Below, one piece after another: positions 19,561-28,957 of a stretch of DNA of 64,000 nt. The DNA lies in NCBI GenBank assembly GCA_037044905.1, contig JBAOKB010000144.1:1984001-2048000 (forward strand), read 5' to 3'. The notes under the pieces are model-generated. The model saw nothing but the letters and a program-made list of their open reading frames with translations. It made no database searches and had not been told where the DNA came from. Every line of letters begins with the position of its first letter. The stretch's first letter is position 1. Source of the stretch: Hortaea werneckii. Its lineage: Eukaryota; Ascomycota; Dothideomycetes; Mycosphaerellales; Teratosphaeriaceae. Position numbers and translations under genes: made by a program.

Positions 19561-21484
19561 TCAAGGGTCCGTGTCGTGGGCCTAGGATAACCTTTCCTTG
19601 TGTCATTGATACCTTGATTTGTCCTTTGACAGTGGCTTTGACGTGCCCTAGTATCATGTTTCTCCATATTGGTAGTTGCACTGGTGGTCCCATGGGCTTC
19701 AGTTCCCATTGTTTTGTGGACTCAGTCAATTTGTGCCGCATTGCCTCCAACGATATGAGGTCTTCTTGATAGGCTTCCTGGATTCGGTGTAATTCATGTA
19801 GTCGTGCCTTAACGATCTGGATTCGTTCTCTAACACTTCTGGGAATATGGATTCCATCGGGTGTGCCATAACTTCCATCGGATTGGAATGTACTTCCAAT
19901 TGGTGGTCGTTCTTGCACGTGTGCTGCGGCGTCGTAGTCGACGTTGACAAGTCGGTAATTCCAGAACATTGCTCTAATTCGGTTGAGCATGTTGTCGAAT
20001 TCGATTGGGTGCAGTCGTCGTTTCCCTTGGATCTGTGGGAATACGGTTTCAAATTGGTTCGCGATGAAGAGGATCATTCTCCGAGCTGGTCCTGCTCCTG
20101 AGACTTCGAAATGATATAGTTCGAGGTCGTCGGGTTCATCGTCGTCGGTATATTCTTCTTCAGATGAATCGTTATCCGTCGTGGCGACTGTTTGGGCGAT
20201 CATTTGTAGTTGTTCCAGGTTTGGTCCCGTTAGTTCTGGTTCGGTATCGTTGTTTGGTGGAGATTCTTCTTCTCCCAGCAGTTCTTCTTCCTGCTCGGGG
20301 GGTGTATTTTCTTGCAGAGTTGCGTCCTCCCAATTGAATGGTGGTGGAGACCTTCCTCTCCGGGAATTTCCTAAGTCTCTCATCTGCTGTAGCGGCTGGC
20401 CTCGTACCATCGCGTTAAATTCCATCCTAGCCTTACGTGGCTTCTTGGGATAGTGACCACTTGCTAGCTTGTCTGAGTCATGGGTTTTACAGTAGTCGTC
20501 GTAACAACCCGTCCAATGCATAGCCTTATGGTCTGGTTCCGTCTTCGGTTCCTTAACGAGTTTTGATACATCGTAGGCGCCTCGTCCATCGTTTGCTTCG
20601 TTGATGGGTTCCTTCACTAGCATCATGTTGAGCTGCTCCTGCGGTCGCACCTTTCGTCCGCGGCAGTCTCGTGCGTAATGCCCTATCTTGTGGCAGTTGT
20701 AGCACTCCGGTCCTTCTCGTTTCTTTCCTCTGTTGTTGTTCCCTTGGAACTTCCCTTTTCCCTTGGCTCCTCGCATGCCTTTTCCTTTTGGCTTGCGCTG
20801 GATAATATCCAATTCCATGGCGTCCGGATCGCGACGAGACCCTCCAGTCCAGCTGGTAGAGTTGTAGCCAGATCGTCCGCGATACTGTCCATTATGGCGT
20901 TTTTCCATCTTCCTCTCGTAGAGCCTATCGTCAATTTCGATAGCATCCTGAATCATCAGTTCGAGAGTGTCGTGAGATGCACCTGAGCGCATGAGTTCAT
21001 CCTTGACGTCGTCCTTGAGTCCAGTGTAATACATAGTGAGTAAGGCTTGGTCATCCCACCCAGTTTTGCCTGAATACTCCCTGAACTTGGCGGTGTATTG
21101 CGAAGTAGACGTCTTCTGTTTCAAGTGTTGGATAACTCGGATGGCGACTTGTTTTTCGTTACTCAACCCATAAATATTTCGAATGGCTTTGACATAATTG
21201 TCCCAGCTGTTGAAGATTCCTTCGGTGTCGATGTTCTGGTGCAAGACTTCGTGCAACCTAGGTCGAATCCATTGTTGGACTTGTCCCCTAAGGTAAGAGG
21301 ATGCAAGTAAGGTCTTCTTGGGATCCTGGGTGATGTTTTCGAAACGAAAGTAAAGTGCCATTTGGTTGAGCCAATCGTCGAGCTTCGATCGATCGCCATA
21401 GTAATAGTCCGGTCTGGCGACTTTGATATTGTTGTCGTGGGTACGCTGCTGAACGCTGGTGTCTCGGTTCTCGGATGGAGCCAT
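19187..21484 (-). CDS. gag: Gypsy Gag polyprotein
   Basis: 765-codon frame starting at an ATG 40 nt inside the 5' LTR edge. The capsid-like retrotransposon gag region (about 20-190, with LDDWLNQMALYFRFE) is followed by a basic stretch and a single CCHC zinc knuckle, CYNCHKIGHYARDC (about residue 263). A long acidic segment (about 400-460, EEEYTDDDEPDD) comes next. The last 120 or so codons overlap pol in another frame and look unconstrained, which suggests that the natural Gag is shorter or that most translation shifts to pol inside the overlap. Confidence 0.88.
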   Translation of the reverse strand: MAPSENRDTSVQQRTHDNNIKVARPDYYYGDRSKLDDWLNQMALYFRFENITQDPKKTLLASSYLRGQVQQWIRPRLHEVLHQNIDTEGIFNSWDNYVKAIRNIYGLSNEKQVAIRVIQHLKQKTSTSQYTAKFREYSGKTGWDDQALLTMYYTGLKDDVKDELMRSGASHDTLELMIQDAIEIDDRLYERKMEKRHNGQYRGRSGYNSTSWTGGSRRDPDAMELDIIQRKPKGKGMRGAKGKGKFQGNNNRGKKREGPECYNCHKIGHYARDCRGRKVRPQEQLNMMLVKEPINEANDGRGAYDVSKLVKEPKTEPDHKAMHWTGCYDDYCKTHDSDKLASGHYPKKPRKARMEFNAMVRGQPLQQMRDLGNSRRGRSPPPFNWEDATLQENTPPEQEEELLGEEESPPNNDTEPELTGPNLEQLQMIAQTVATTDNDSSEEEYTDDDEPDDLELYHFEVSGAGPARRMILFIANQFETVFPQIQGKRRLHPIEFDNMLNRIRAMFWNYRLVNVDYDAAAHVQERPPIGSTFQSDGSYGTPDGIHIPRSVRERIQIVKARLHELHRIQEAYQEDLISLEAMRHKLTESTKQWELKPMGPPVQLPIWRNMILGHVKATVKGQIKVSMTQGKVILGPRHGPLIGKSVSKMPTRQDTIQKTKDPCRQEQSPGSKHYRSSHSISSTGIPYQMHCQWTYDTSYDRFRSQRKLYIDQLCPAKRDRHPTKERRRIRVDGRRWIIPIRSGQRNNAASPSYPTAPRDCQPGYR

Positions 21485-21523
21485 TGTTGTCTGAGGTACA
21501 AAGTTCCTTGAGGGTGTTCAAAG

Positions 21524-21925
21524 TGTTGCGACCCTACGAAGTAGTGTCACGGGTTTAGAGCTCTTTGGAACAGATGTGTCAAGACAACTGGGTTGTGGGA
21601 TAACTGATTGTGACAAGGCTGTTGGGTCTCTACCTAACAGTCGGATTGCAACATGAGTTGAACACACGAACTCCTAATGAGAAACGTGCCTAGTTATATA
21701 CATAAGAGATTCGTGTCTTCATGCATCTGATCGCCTGGTCGCTCAGCGATCAGTCGCTCAGTGATCGCTCGGTCGCTCGTCGACCAGTCGACCACTTGCA
21801 TATATGCAGTCAGTCGCCTGCCAAGGCAGCGCTCACTTGCATACTGGTCACGTGACCCTTGTCTCCTCTGGCCCCTACTGGCCAATCGCTTCGGGTCTGA
21901 CCGTCTCGTGACCGTGCTCGTAACA
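21524..21925 (-). repeat. 5' LTR of the intact Gypsy element
   Basis: 402 bp identical by eye to 15128-15529. The bases just inside (minus strand, CTTTGAACACCC) should be the primer-binding site. I cannot assign the tRNA. Confidence 0.95.
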
Positions 21926-21930
21926 ATTTC
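21926..21930. repeat. Target-site duplication ATTTC (right)
   Basis: Matches 15123-15127 exactly. Confidence 0.85.
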
Positions 21931-22650
21931 CTTCTTATAGATATAATTTAAAGGGCTATAGGTCTTTATAGTCCTTTATTCTTTACTACTCTCTTAAGAG
22001 ATATAGTTAGAATAATTAGACATCTTCTTATTATAGATATTATCTATACTACTTTAGGCCTCTATATTTCTCTATTTTATATTAGTCTTTTTAGAGAGAG
22101 TATATAAGTAGTTAGATATCTTGTAATTCTATCTTCTACTACTTTTATATAATGTTAGAATAATTAATTGTCTCGTTAAAAAATAAATTAACAACTATAC
22201 TATAGTCTTATATAGATCTATATTCTTAATTTATCTTTCTAGAAATAATAGTAGAATAAGTAAACATTCTCTTCTTATAGATCTTATTCTTTAAAAAAGT
22301 CTATAGGCCTTTATAGTTCTTTATTCTCTATTTATAATATAGAATATCTAAAGCTAGATATCTAGTAGTATTTAGAGGCGTCTTAACTAAATAACTAGTC
22401 TAAGATAGTACTATTTACTACTTTAATTATACTACTTATCTATAAGTAGTAAAGTCTTTATAGTATAGACGCTATAGCCTAAGTATATAACTCTAGCCCC
22501 TTTTTGTCTTTGTAAAAAGCTATAGTTAAGGGCTTTCTACTAAGGCGTATTAATTTATCTTTTTAGATATAAAATTATATTAACTAGTTATCTTCTTTTT
22601 ATAGATATAATTATAGTACTATAAGTCTCTTTAGTTCTATACTCTATTTA
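21931..22650. repeat. RIP-mutated middle part of the ~97-bp satellite
   Basis: The satellite core continues as ATAGGTCTTTATAG (21958), TTAGGCCTCTATAT (22054), ATAGTCTTATATAG (22202) and ATAGGCCTTTATAG (22303). Spacing is mostly 96-101 nt with one irregular unit of 148 nt. Sequence is almost devoid of CpA and TpG. About 22350-22560 has no clear core and may be a different degraded repeat. Confidence 0.6.
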
Positions 22651-22869
22651 GTATATAGAAATAGTCTCTATTTATAGATAAAGGATATAAGAGAGACTTA
22701 GGATATAAATATAGGAGATAAGCTTAATATATATAGACTATTACTAGAATACTTCTATTTTAAATTAATACTATTACTTATTACTACTTAGACTAATACT
22801 AATATATATATCTTAGAATAATACTTAAAAATATAACTACCTTTCTTACTCTTTCTATAAGGCTACCTC

Positions 22870-23010
22870 TAAATTAGTAGAGTAGTAGCGGAGAAATAAT
22901 AAAGAGCTAGTAGTACCTAAGGCGAGAGAGGGCTAGGTTAGTAGCCCTAACTAAGCCTTAGTAGTAGTATCTTAAGGAGAGTATATATAGAGGTTTAAGA
23001 GATATATAAA
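22870..23010. repeat. Left arm of a RIP-mutated inverted repeat
   Basis: The block GTACCTAAGGCGAGAGAGG is complemented at about 25635-25775 by CCTCTCTCGCCTTAGGTAC, with similarity extending over about 140 nt. It lies directly outside the degraded LTR at 23013. Confidence 0.5.
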
Positions 23011-23012
23011 AG

Positions 23013-23406
23013 TATTACGACCCTATAAAGTAGTATTATAGGTTTAGAGCTCTTTAGAATAGATGTATTAAGATAACTAGGTTATAGGATAACTAATTAT
23101 AATAAGACTATTAGTTCTCTACCTAATAGTTAGATTATAATATAAGTTAAATACATAAACTTCTAACGAGGAATGTACCTAGTTATATATATAAGAGATC
23201 TATATCTTTATATATTATACTCTCTTACTCTTATTATTCCTTTAAAAGAGTATAGAGTATAGAAAGTAGAGTATAGAGAGCGCTCTATTATATACGCTAC
23301 TTAGTACCCTATTATATAACTTCTATTTTTAGCTCTAGATAATAGGGTTTCTACTACTACGCTACTTTATTGCTTATTTGTCTAATTATTTCTTGTATTT
23401 ATAATA
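23013..23406 (-). repeat. Degraded solo-side LTR of the truncated Gypsy relative
   Basis: It starts TATTACGACCCTATAAAG, the RIP form of TGTTGCGACCCTACGAAG, and matches closely for about 200 nt. It then diverges before a final TATAATA end. Confidence 0.75.
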
Positions 23407-23469
23407 CTACTCTATTTCTAGCCTAGCTTTGTCCTAAAGCTTATCCTTAGTATTTTTTAATATTGTAAC

Positions 23470-24070
23470 TTCCTTTCTTAAGCTAATATGTCTTCTTTAC
23501 GAGTAATAAAATTATCTAAACCTTTTTCTACTATTTGCTAGAAAAATCTTGCTTCTTATATAGAGGCGTACAGAGACATTATACTAACTAAATATATACC
23601 TTATAAGGAGGTAAACTAGGTTTGTTAGGTATATGTTTAAAGTAGTTAGTATAGTATATATAACACTATAAACAATAAGGGTTACAATATTTAAGTTACT
23701 ATGTCGGAATTTCGTTATCTAGTTAAGAGGCGCGAGGTCCTAAAGAAAACTCTTTCCTAGAGTAATAACAAACTTAAGCTTACTAGTTCCGCCTTAGATA
23801 TCGTATATAAGTAATTTAGTACTACTCTAGCGAAGGTTTCTTAACTATTGCTAGAGTTATCCTAAAACGAGTCCTATACTAAGGAGGCTATTATAGTTAA
23901 GGATTATAGTATATAGGAATAGGAGGCTAAAGAGTTTTTTGCTAAACTAGATTTTCCTTCCTTTAAATAGCTTTCTTTTAACGATTACCTACTTATAGAT
24001 CCTACTTCCTAAGAGTAGCTCCTATCTAGTAATATCGGTATACTAATAGTAGACAATTAAGATTAGTAAG
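23470..24070 (+). pseudogene. Broken antisense ORF of the degraded Gypsy relative
   Basis: This has the same position and orientation as the zinc-cluster ORF of the intact element: it begins near an ATG at about 23488 and ends before the chromodomain remnant. Several stops interrupt it. Reading through TAG/TAA that could derive from CAG/CAA/TGG, it gives a basic/charged protein with Cys positions only partly kept. It is much more divergent than the neighbouring pol sequence. Confidence 0.45.
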
Positions 24071-25634
24071 TAGTTCCTATGTATTTTTGTCGCTAGGGTA
24101 TCCTTTCTACTTAATAAAGTATCGCTAACTTTTCTTATTATAGTTTATAATTCTTTTAACCTTATATTTGTCGTCTTCTTATTCTTAGTAATAGAACGTT
24201 ATTTATAGCGTAGCGTTAGGGTATATAGGTTCTAGTAAGGATATATAGAATACTAGATAGATTTTGGCGTCTAGTATAAGTTTAAGTTAGTAGCTAACTA
24301 CGCCTTTTTATTTAGTAATTAAAAATAGTCTAACCTTAATATAATCTAGCTTCTTTATTTTCCGCTTAGTTTTTAGGTTCTTCGTTAGAAGATATACTTT
24401 ATCCTCTCTCTTAAGCTAAGGTACTATTTTTAAGTCCTTAAATTACTACTTTAAATTCGCTACTACAAATATTAGATTGTATCTTAGGCTATTACGTATA
24501 CCTTCTATAGTTCTCTCGCTATTACTATAGCTTTGTTAGCTTTTACTAACGTCTTTAGTTCTATAAACATATTAGGTATTTTTCTATAGTTTAAAAAGAA
24601 TAGCGATTCTTTTGTTATTTCTAAGGCGTTATTGTTTAGCGCTAATTATACTATTAGTAATAATAAAACCTAATTATTTTGTACATAGTTAACGTAGTAT
24701 TGTAAGTATACTTCGAGTAACTAATTTGTCCTCTTAGTTTAACTATCTATCTCTAGGTAGAATACTATCGATAGCTTATACTTAATTCTAATTTGTCCTA
24801 TAAGTAATTTCTAGAAATTTAACATAAATAGCTTATCTCTATTAGTAATAAAGCTTTCTAGAATTCTATAATATCTAATTAGCCTATCTAGTATAAGGTA
24901 TATAAGTTCTATTACTATTATAGATTCTTTATATAGTATAAAGTATATATACTTAGTTAAGGTATCTACTATAACAAGTATTAAATTATAGATAACTCCT
25001 ATAGCTAGGTCCTTTAATAGTAGCAACTTTATAATAAAGTCTATTATAACTTCTCTCTATAGTATATCTAAAGATTCTTAGAATTAGAGATTACTATATT
25101 TTGTATATCGCGATACCTTATTTCTCTAGTAACTATTATATTATTTAATATAGTCGGTAACCTTCTTCTATATCTATAGGAAGGTAAAGTTCTATCTAAT
25201 TAAGTTAATTGTCCTTATAATTCCTAAGTGTCCTATAGTTTAGCTATTATAGTAGTCTTTAATATATTTGTATTCCTTTTTAGGTAGAACCTAGTACTTC
25301 CTATATATAATAGGGAATTCTTCTTGTTTATCTTATAGAACTTAGAGTATATTATTAAACTCCTATATATTTATAGTAAGGCTTCTATCCTTATTAACTT
25401 TAAGTAGTATCTTTAAATTCTACTCTTTACCTTCTATATAGTTACTTCTTCTACTTAGCGTATCTACGTACCTATTATCTTTTCTTAGTATATACTAGAT
25501 ATTAAACTTATATTGTCTAAGTAGCTCTATATAAAGCTAGCCTACAAACGGGGTAACTAGTTAAAGTATTATTAAAGCGCTAGCGGAACAAATAGTATAG
25601 CAATATAGTAATAATATAGTAACTACCTACTTAA

Positions 25635-25775
25635 ATAGTAACTTTTCTATACCTCTTAGGTCTCTATATATACTCTCCCTAAAATACTACTACTAAGGCC
25701 TAGCTAAGCCTATAAACTCGGCCCTCTCTCGCCTTAGGTACTACTAACTCTCCGCTAGTTCTCTACTATAGCTCC
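25635..25775. repeat. Right arm of a RIP-mutated inverted repeat
   Basis: Complement of 22870-23010. A second partial copy follows at about 25830-25890 (CTTGCCTTAGGTACTATAAA). It may be the ends of an older element into which the Gypsy relative was inserted. Confidence 0.5.
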
Positions 25776-25899
25776 GACAATTTAGGGGCGGCCTTATACT
25801 AAGGTCTAGTTAGGCCTAAGTAGCCTAATTCTCTTGCCTTAGGTACTATAAACCCTCTACTAGATCTATACTACTACTTTACTACCTTAGTAGTAGCCT

Positions 25900-27200
25900 T
25901 ATAATCTTCTTTAAGAAAAAAAAGTTAGTAATAGTACTATAGACCTCTATAGTTCTATATTCTATATTTCTTTTTCTAGAAATAAGGTTTAGATAAGTTA
26001 ATGTTCTCTTTTATATATAACTAAAAGAGTAATAGGCCTCTATAGTCTCTTATCTTATACTATCTTTCTTAGAAGTAGGGCTATTTAGTAGCTATCTCCT
26101 TCTTATATATAAAATTTAGAATACTATAGGCCTATAAAGTTCTATATTTTATATTAATTCTTTTAGAGATTAATATTACTACGATTAAATATCTCTCTCT
26201 TTAAAAGAACAAATAATTATACTATAGAATTCTATAGGCCTCTATAGCTATATATACTTATTATTTCTATCTAGAAATAAGAGTAGAATAATTAGATATC
26301 TCCCTTTATTAGATAAAATTAATAATACAATAGACCTCTATAGTTCTCTATACTAAACTAGTCTTTCTAGAGAAAAGGCTTTTCTATAGCTATCTCTATT
26401 CTATATACATACTTTAAAGTATCGTATACCTCTATAGCTCTACATTCTATACTAGTCTCTTTAGAGATAAGGTGAGCATAACACTAGGTCTATACTAGCT
26501 ACTTCAGAGGTGCTTAATCGATTTAGTGCATGCGGCGCAAGTTCGGGGGCACAATAGCGCTTTTCGCTACTATAGGACAGGACATGGTTTCCATAAGCAT
26601 ATCCCACCCGAGTAAAGAGGTCTCATAGTGCGGGAGTCCCCTACAGCTGGAGTTTACGACTATGTGTCTTCGGAGAGGAGGCATTGAGGAAGTCTCAGCC
26701 GACTCTCCGGCTATAATGTTGATACTCCAAGGTCCACGGCTAGAGCGAAGAAGCACCTAGAATGCGGTTGAGCCGGACCTCGATGCGAGCTCACTTGGGA
26801 GGTGAAGCTCATCGTAGATGAGCGGACAAGAAACAAGTCTATGAGTCTCGCCTGCGATGGGCGGGATACGACGAGGAATGAGACACCTGGCAAGATCTGA
26901 ATAGCTTCTAGGACATGAGTGAGATGCTGAAGGCCTGGGATTAAGCGCAACCCCGACGGAAAGGGAGAAGGTCGTAAAGTCACATTGTGTGCCATGTAGA
27001 CGTGGAACCAGACCAATGTCATCACAGTCTCCTCCATCCCCATGTCCCTGCGAGTGGCAATTGACGAATCCTTCCCAGGGTATTCCTTACTACAGCCGTG
27101 AATGCTGGACTATCAACGCCCTCTACAGTGGTAAATCGCGAACAGGTTCGGCGAGGAGGAAGGCGGTTAAAAAGGTATCCTCTACTGCGGCAATGAAGTC
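25900..27200. repeat. Right part of the ~97-bp satellite, RIP fading out
   Basis: The core appears as ATAGACCTCTATAG (25942), ATAGGCCTCTATAG (about 26034), ATAGGCCTATAAAG (about 26123) and further copies at about 100-nt intervals to about 26440. It then becomes GC-normal (AGTCCCCTACAGC near 26639, GCCCTCTACAGTG near 27119, ATCCTCTACTGCG near 27178). Mutation density falls to near zero at the edge. Long overlapping frames on both strands at 26989-27783 are not supported as genes. Confidence 0.6.
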
Positions 27201-27814
27201 CTGTAGTGTGCGAAACATTCACGTCTGGTGCTTGCAAACCGACCTGTCGAACTGCGGCCGAGAGAGTGCCACGCTCGACACGCTCGTCCTCGTTGCGAAG
27301 GCCGACATAGGCGGCGGCGGAGCGAGAACAGCAAAGAGACAGGTTGACTTCCTCGCCACGGCGAAAGGGATCGATCTCCATGTCTCGCAACTCCCGTTTC
27401 AAGGCGTGAGCCGCCAGCTTGCGAGTGCGGGTTGTATCGCTAGCGCGAGCATCAGTGTGCGTGCGAATCTCCGGCTGACGCTCCAGTGGGTGAAGGTAAG
27501 AGTTGCGAAGTTCCCCGTTGCCGTTTACGCGGCCCTGGAAACGAGCGGGAATCTGCAACTGTTAGCATCCGCTCACGATTCGGCGGTAATCCGTACGCAA
27601 CGATCTCACAGTCCAGGAGCCGAGTGCATAATTGCGGTGCTGCCTGAGGACTGGAGTCACTCGACACAGCGAGGAGGAAGGCACGACCGTGAAAGCACAT
27701 GCCGTTTCAAACCACACCGCATGACACCTCAAATTCATCTTCGTTACACCCCTACTCTCATTTTGCCAAAGACTACACAGTGAAGTCCCAAGCACCACGA
27801 AACTCAGCAGCATC
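27201..27814. other. Non-coding region between satellite and coiled-coil gene
   Basis: GC-normal DNA with open frames on both strands but no family features. Includes the promoter of the gene starting at 27815. Confidence 0.35.
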
Positions 27815-28523
27815 ATGGCAGCGCCGCGCAAAGAACAACCTGAAGATCAGCAGATGAGTGGTGCAGCTTTCAGGGCCAAGCTTCTCGAGGGTGCGAAGCT
27901 CCTCCAAGACGAACTGGATGAGCAAGAGGCCTTAGCTCAGTATGGACTGTGTCTGAATACCTTTCGTCTAGTCCGTCTGCTAACATATTAGGCTTCATGA
28001 GCGTTTGAGCCAATTCCCCCCTTCCGTACGCGAGAAGGCGAAAGCGAAGCGCCAGGGAATCATCGAATCACTTCTTAAGACGCTCCAGCAGGATCCTATA
28101 ATCACCAAGATCGCTAGTGATGGCGCGCTTACGGCCAAAGTGCGCGAAGCAGCCGCTGACCCTGACGCTGAAACACCTCAGAAAATGCGCGACCAGGCAC
28201 AGAACGAGCCTTCGGAACAGAACAAGGAAATGGACAGGCTCAATGCAGAGAACCAGAAGCTTCGAGCGCACGTAACCAAGCTTAAGGGAATGGCCGGGGA
28301 GAGGTACGACATGCTTTCGGAGCTTCGACCCCGTGTTTATCGCCTATTGCAGGAGCATGACGAGCTTACGGCCAAGCACGAGGAGCTTAAACCCCTGGTT
28401 CATCGCCTAATTCGGGAGTATGAGAAGCTCACGGCCAAGAACAAGGAGCTTACGGAGAAGAACAAAGAGCTCACAGACACTGTGACAGGACTTATCCTTT
28501 CCCACAAGGCGCAGCTAATGTAA
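27815..28523 (+). CDS. Short coiled-coil protein, paralogue of the 58-61 kb gene
   Basis: Two exons, 27815-27939 and 27992-28523, with a 52-nt intron (GTATGG..TTAG, CTAAC branch), give 218 residues. The segment at the exon junction, LHERLSQFPPSVREK, is almost identical to IHERLSQFPPSVREK in the 978-residue protein encoded on the other strand at 58136-61128, and the intron sits at the same place with the same GTATGGACT start. The C-terminal part (about 95-210) is an E/K/L-rich coiled coil with repeats of the type LTAKHEELKPLVHRLI. It lacks the long central repeat region of its relative, as if internally shortened. No known family is recognised. Confidence 0.7.
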
Positions 28524-28849
28524 GGGCCTGTCGCTCACGGCGGAAGACTATGGTCGGTTGAGAGATGGAGGGTGCGTTTTGTGTCGAGTTGCCGCCGTTC
28601 AGCGCCTGTAGCCACGGCAGCTTAAGCTCGAGGATTTAGCTATGTACCAATTTGCGGCCGTTCGCCAGCTGTAGCTTCGGAGATAACACATCTTCATAAG
28701 AAGTGGCAATTCCAATTAATCAGTGAAGCGCCTAGCCCCTTAGCTAAGGCCTCCTTCTCTTGCTAGACCGTGAGGTACCTGTACACACATCTCGCTTAGG
28801 CGAAAGACGTCGCCCCATAAGTCAACCTCTAGGTTACAAACGCCTAGGG
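28524..28849. other. 3' flank shared with the 58-kb paralogue
   Basis: About 28628-28690 (GGATTTAGCTATGTACCAAT and on) matches the reverse complement of about 57985-58045, so the duplication that made the two coiled-coil genes included downstream DNA. The rest is unremarkable. Confidence 0.5.
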
Positions 28850-28854
28850 CCAGG
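28850..28854. repeat. Target-site duplication CCAGG (left)
   Basis: Repeated at 40247-40251, flanking the 11.4-kb element. Confidence 0.85.
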
Positions 28855-28957
28855 TGTTACGTAAGAGGTTACGTGAGCAGACTTAGTATAGCTTAAGGGA
28901 TCTACCCTCTTAGATAGCTCATTATTAATGAATTATTAGACTATTACATACCTTATA
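28855..28957 (+). repeat. Left LTR of the 11.4-kb element
   Basis: 103 bp. Aligned to the right LTR it differs only by C/T and G/A changes such as TGTTACG versus TATTACG and CCTTATA versus CCTTACA. Confidence 0.85.

Larger units (their letters stand above)
15128..21925 (-). mobile_element. Intact chromovirus Ty3/Gypsy LTR retrotransposon
   Basis: A 6798-bp element transcribed on the minus strand. It has two apparently identical 402-bp LTRs (TG..CA), a 5-bp target duplication, a gag frame and a pol frame without internal stops, and a polypurine tract (AAAGGGGGATGG on the minus strand, plus 15530-15541) next to the 3' LTR. It lies inside one unit of the ~97-bp satellite: the repeat phase is kept when the element plus its duplication is removed (15057 to 21958, minus 6803, is 98 nt). 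It shows no RIP although its surroundings are saturated with it, so insertion is probably recent. Confidence 0.95.
23013..25528 (-). mobile_element. Truncated, RIP-mutated relative of the Gypsy element
   Basis: A degraded LTR (about 23013-23406) is followed by the antisense-ORF region and then pol sequence matching intact positions 15530 to about 17608. Similarity stops abruptly inside the RNase H/integrase linker near GTAGCTCT. The 5' half (gag, PR, RT) and 5' LTR are absent. Pol is full of stops. Only a 71-codon integrase scrap (25026-24811, readable as TKYIYFILYKESIIVIEL) stays open. The central LTR portion differs from the intact element more than RIP explains, so this is a sister subfamily. 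Confidence 0.8.

Noticed and set aside
26989..27783. 264-codon plus-strand frame with a 178-codon minus-strand frame opposite
   Set aside because: Lies on the satellite edge and has no family features, and both strands are open to a similar degree. Treated as composition effect.
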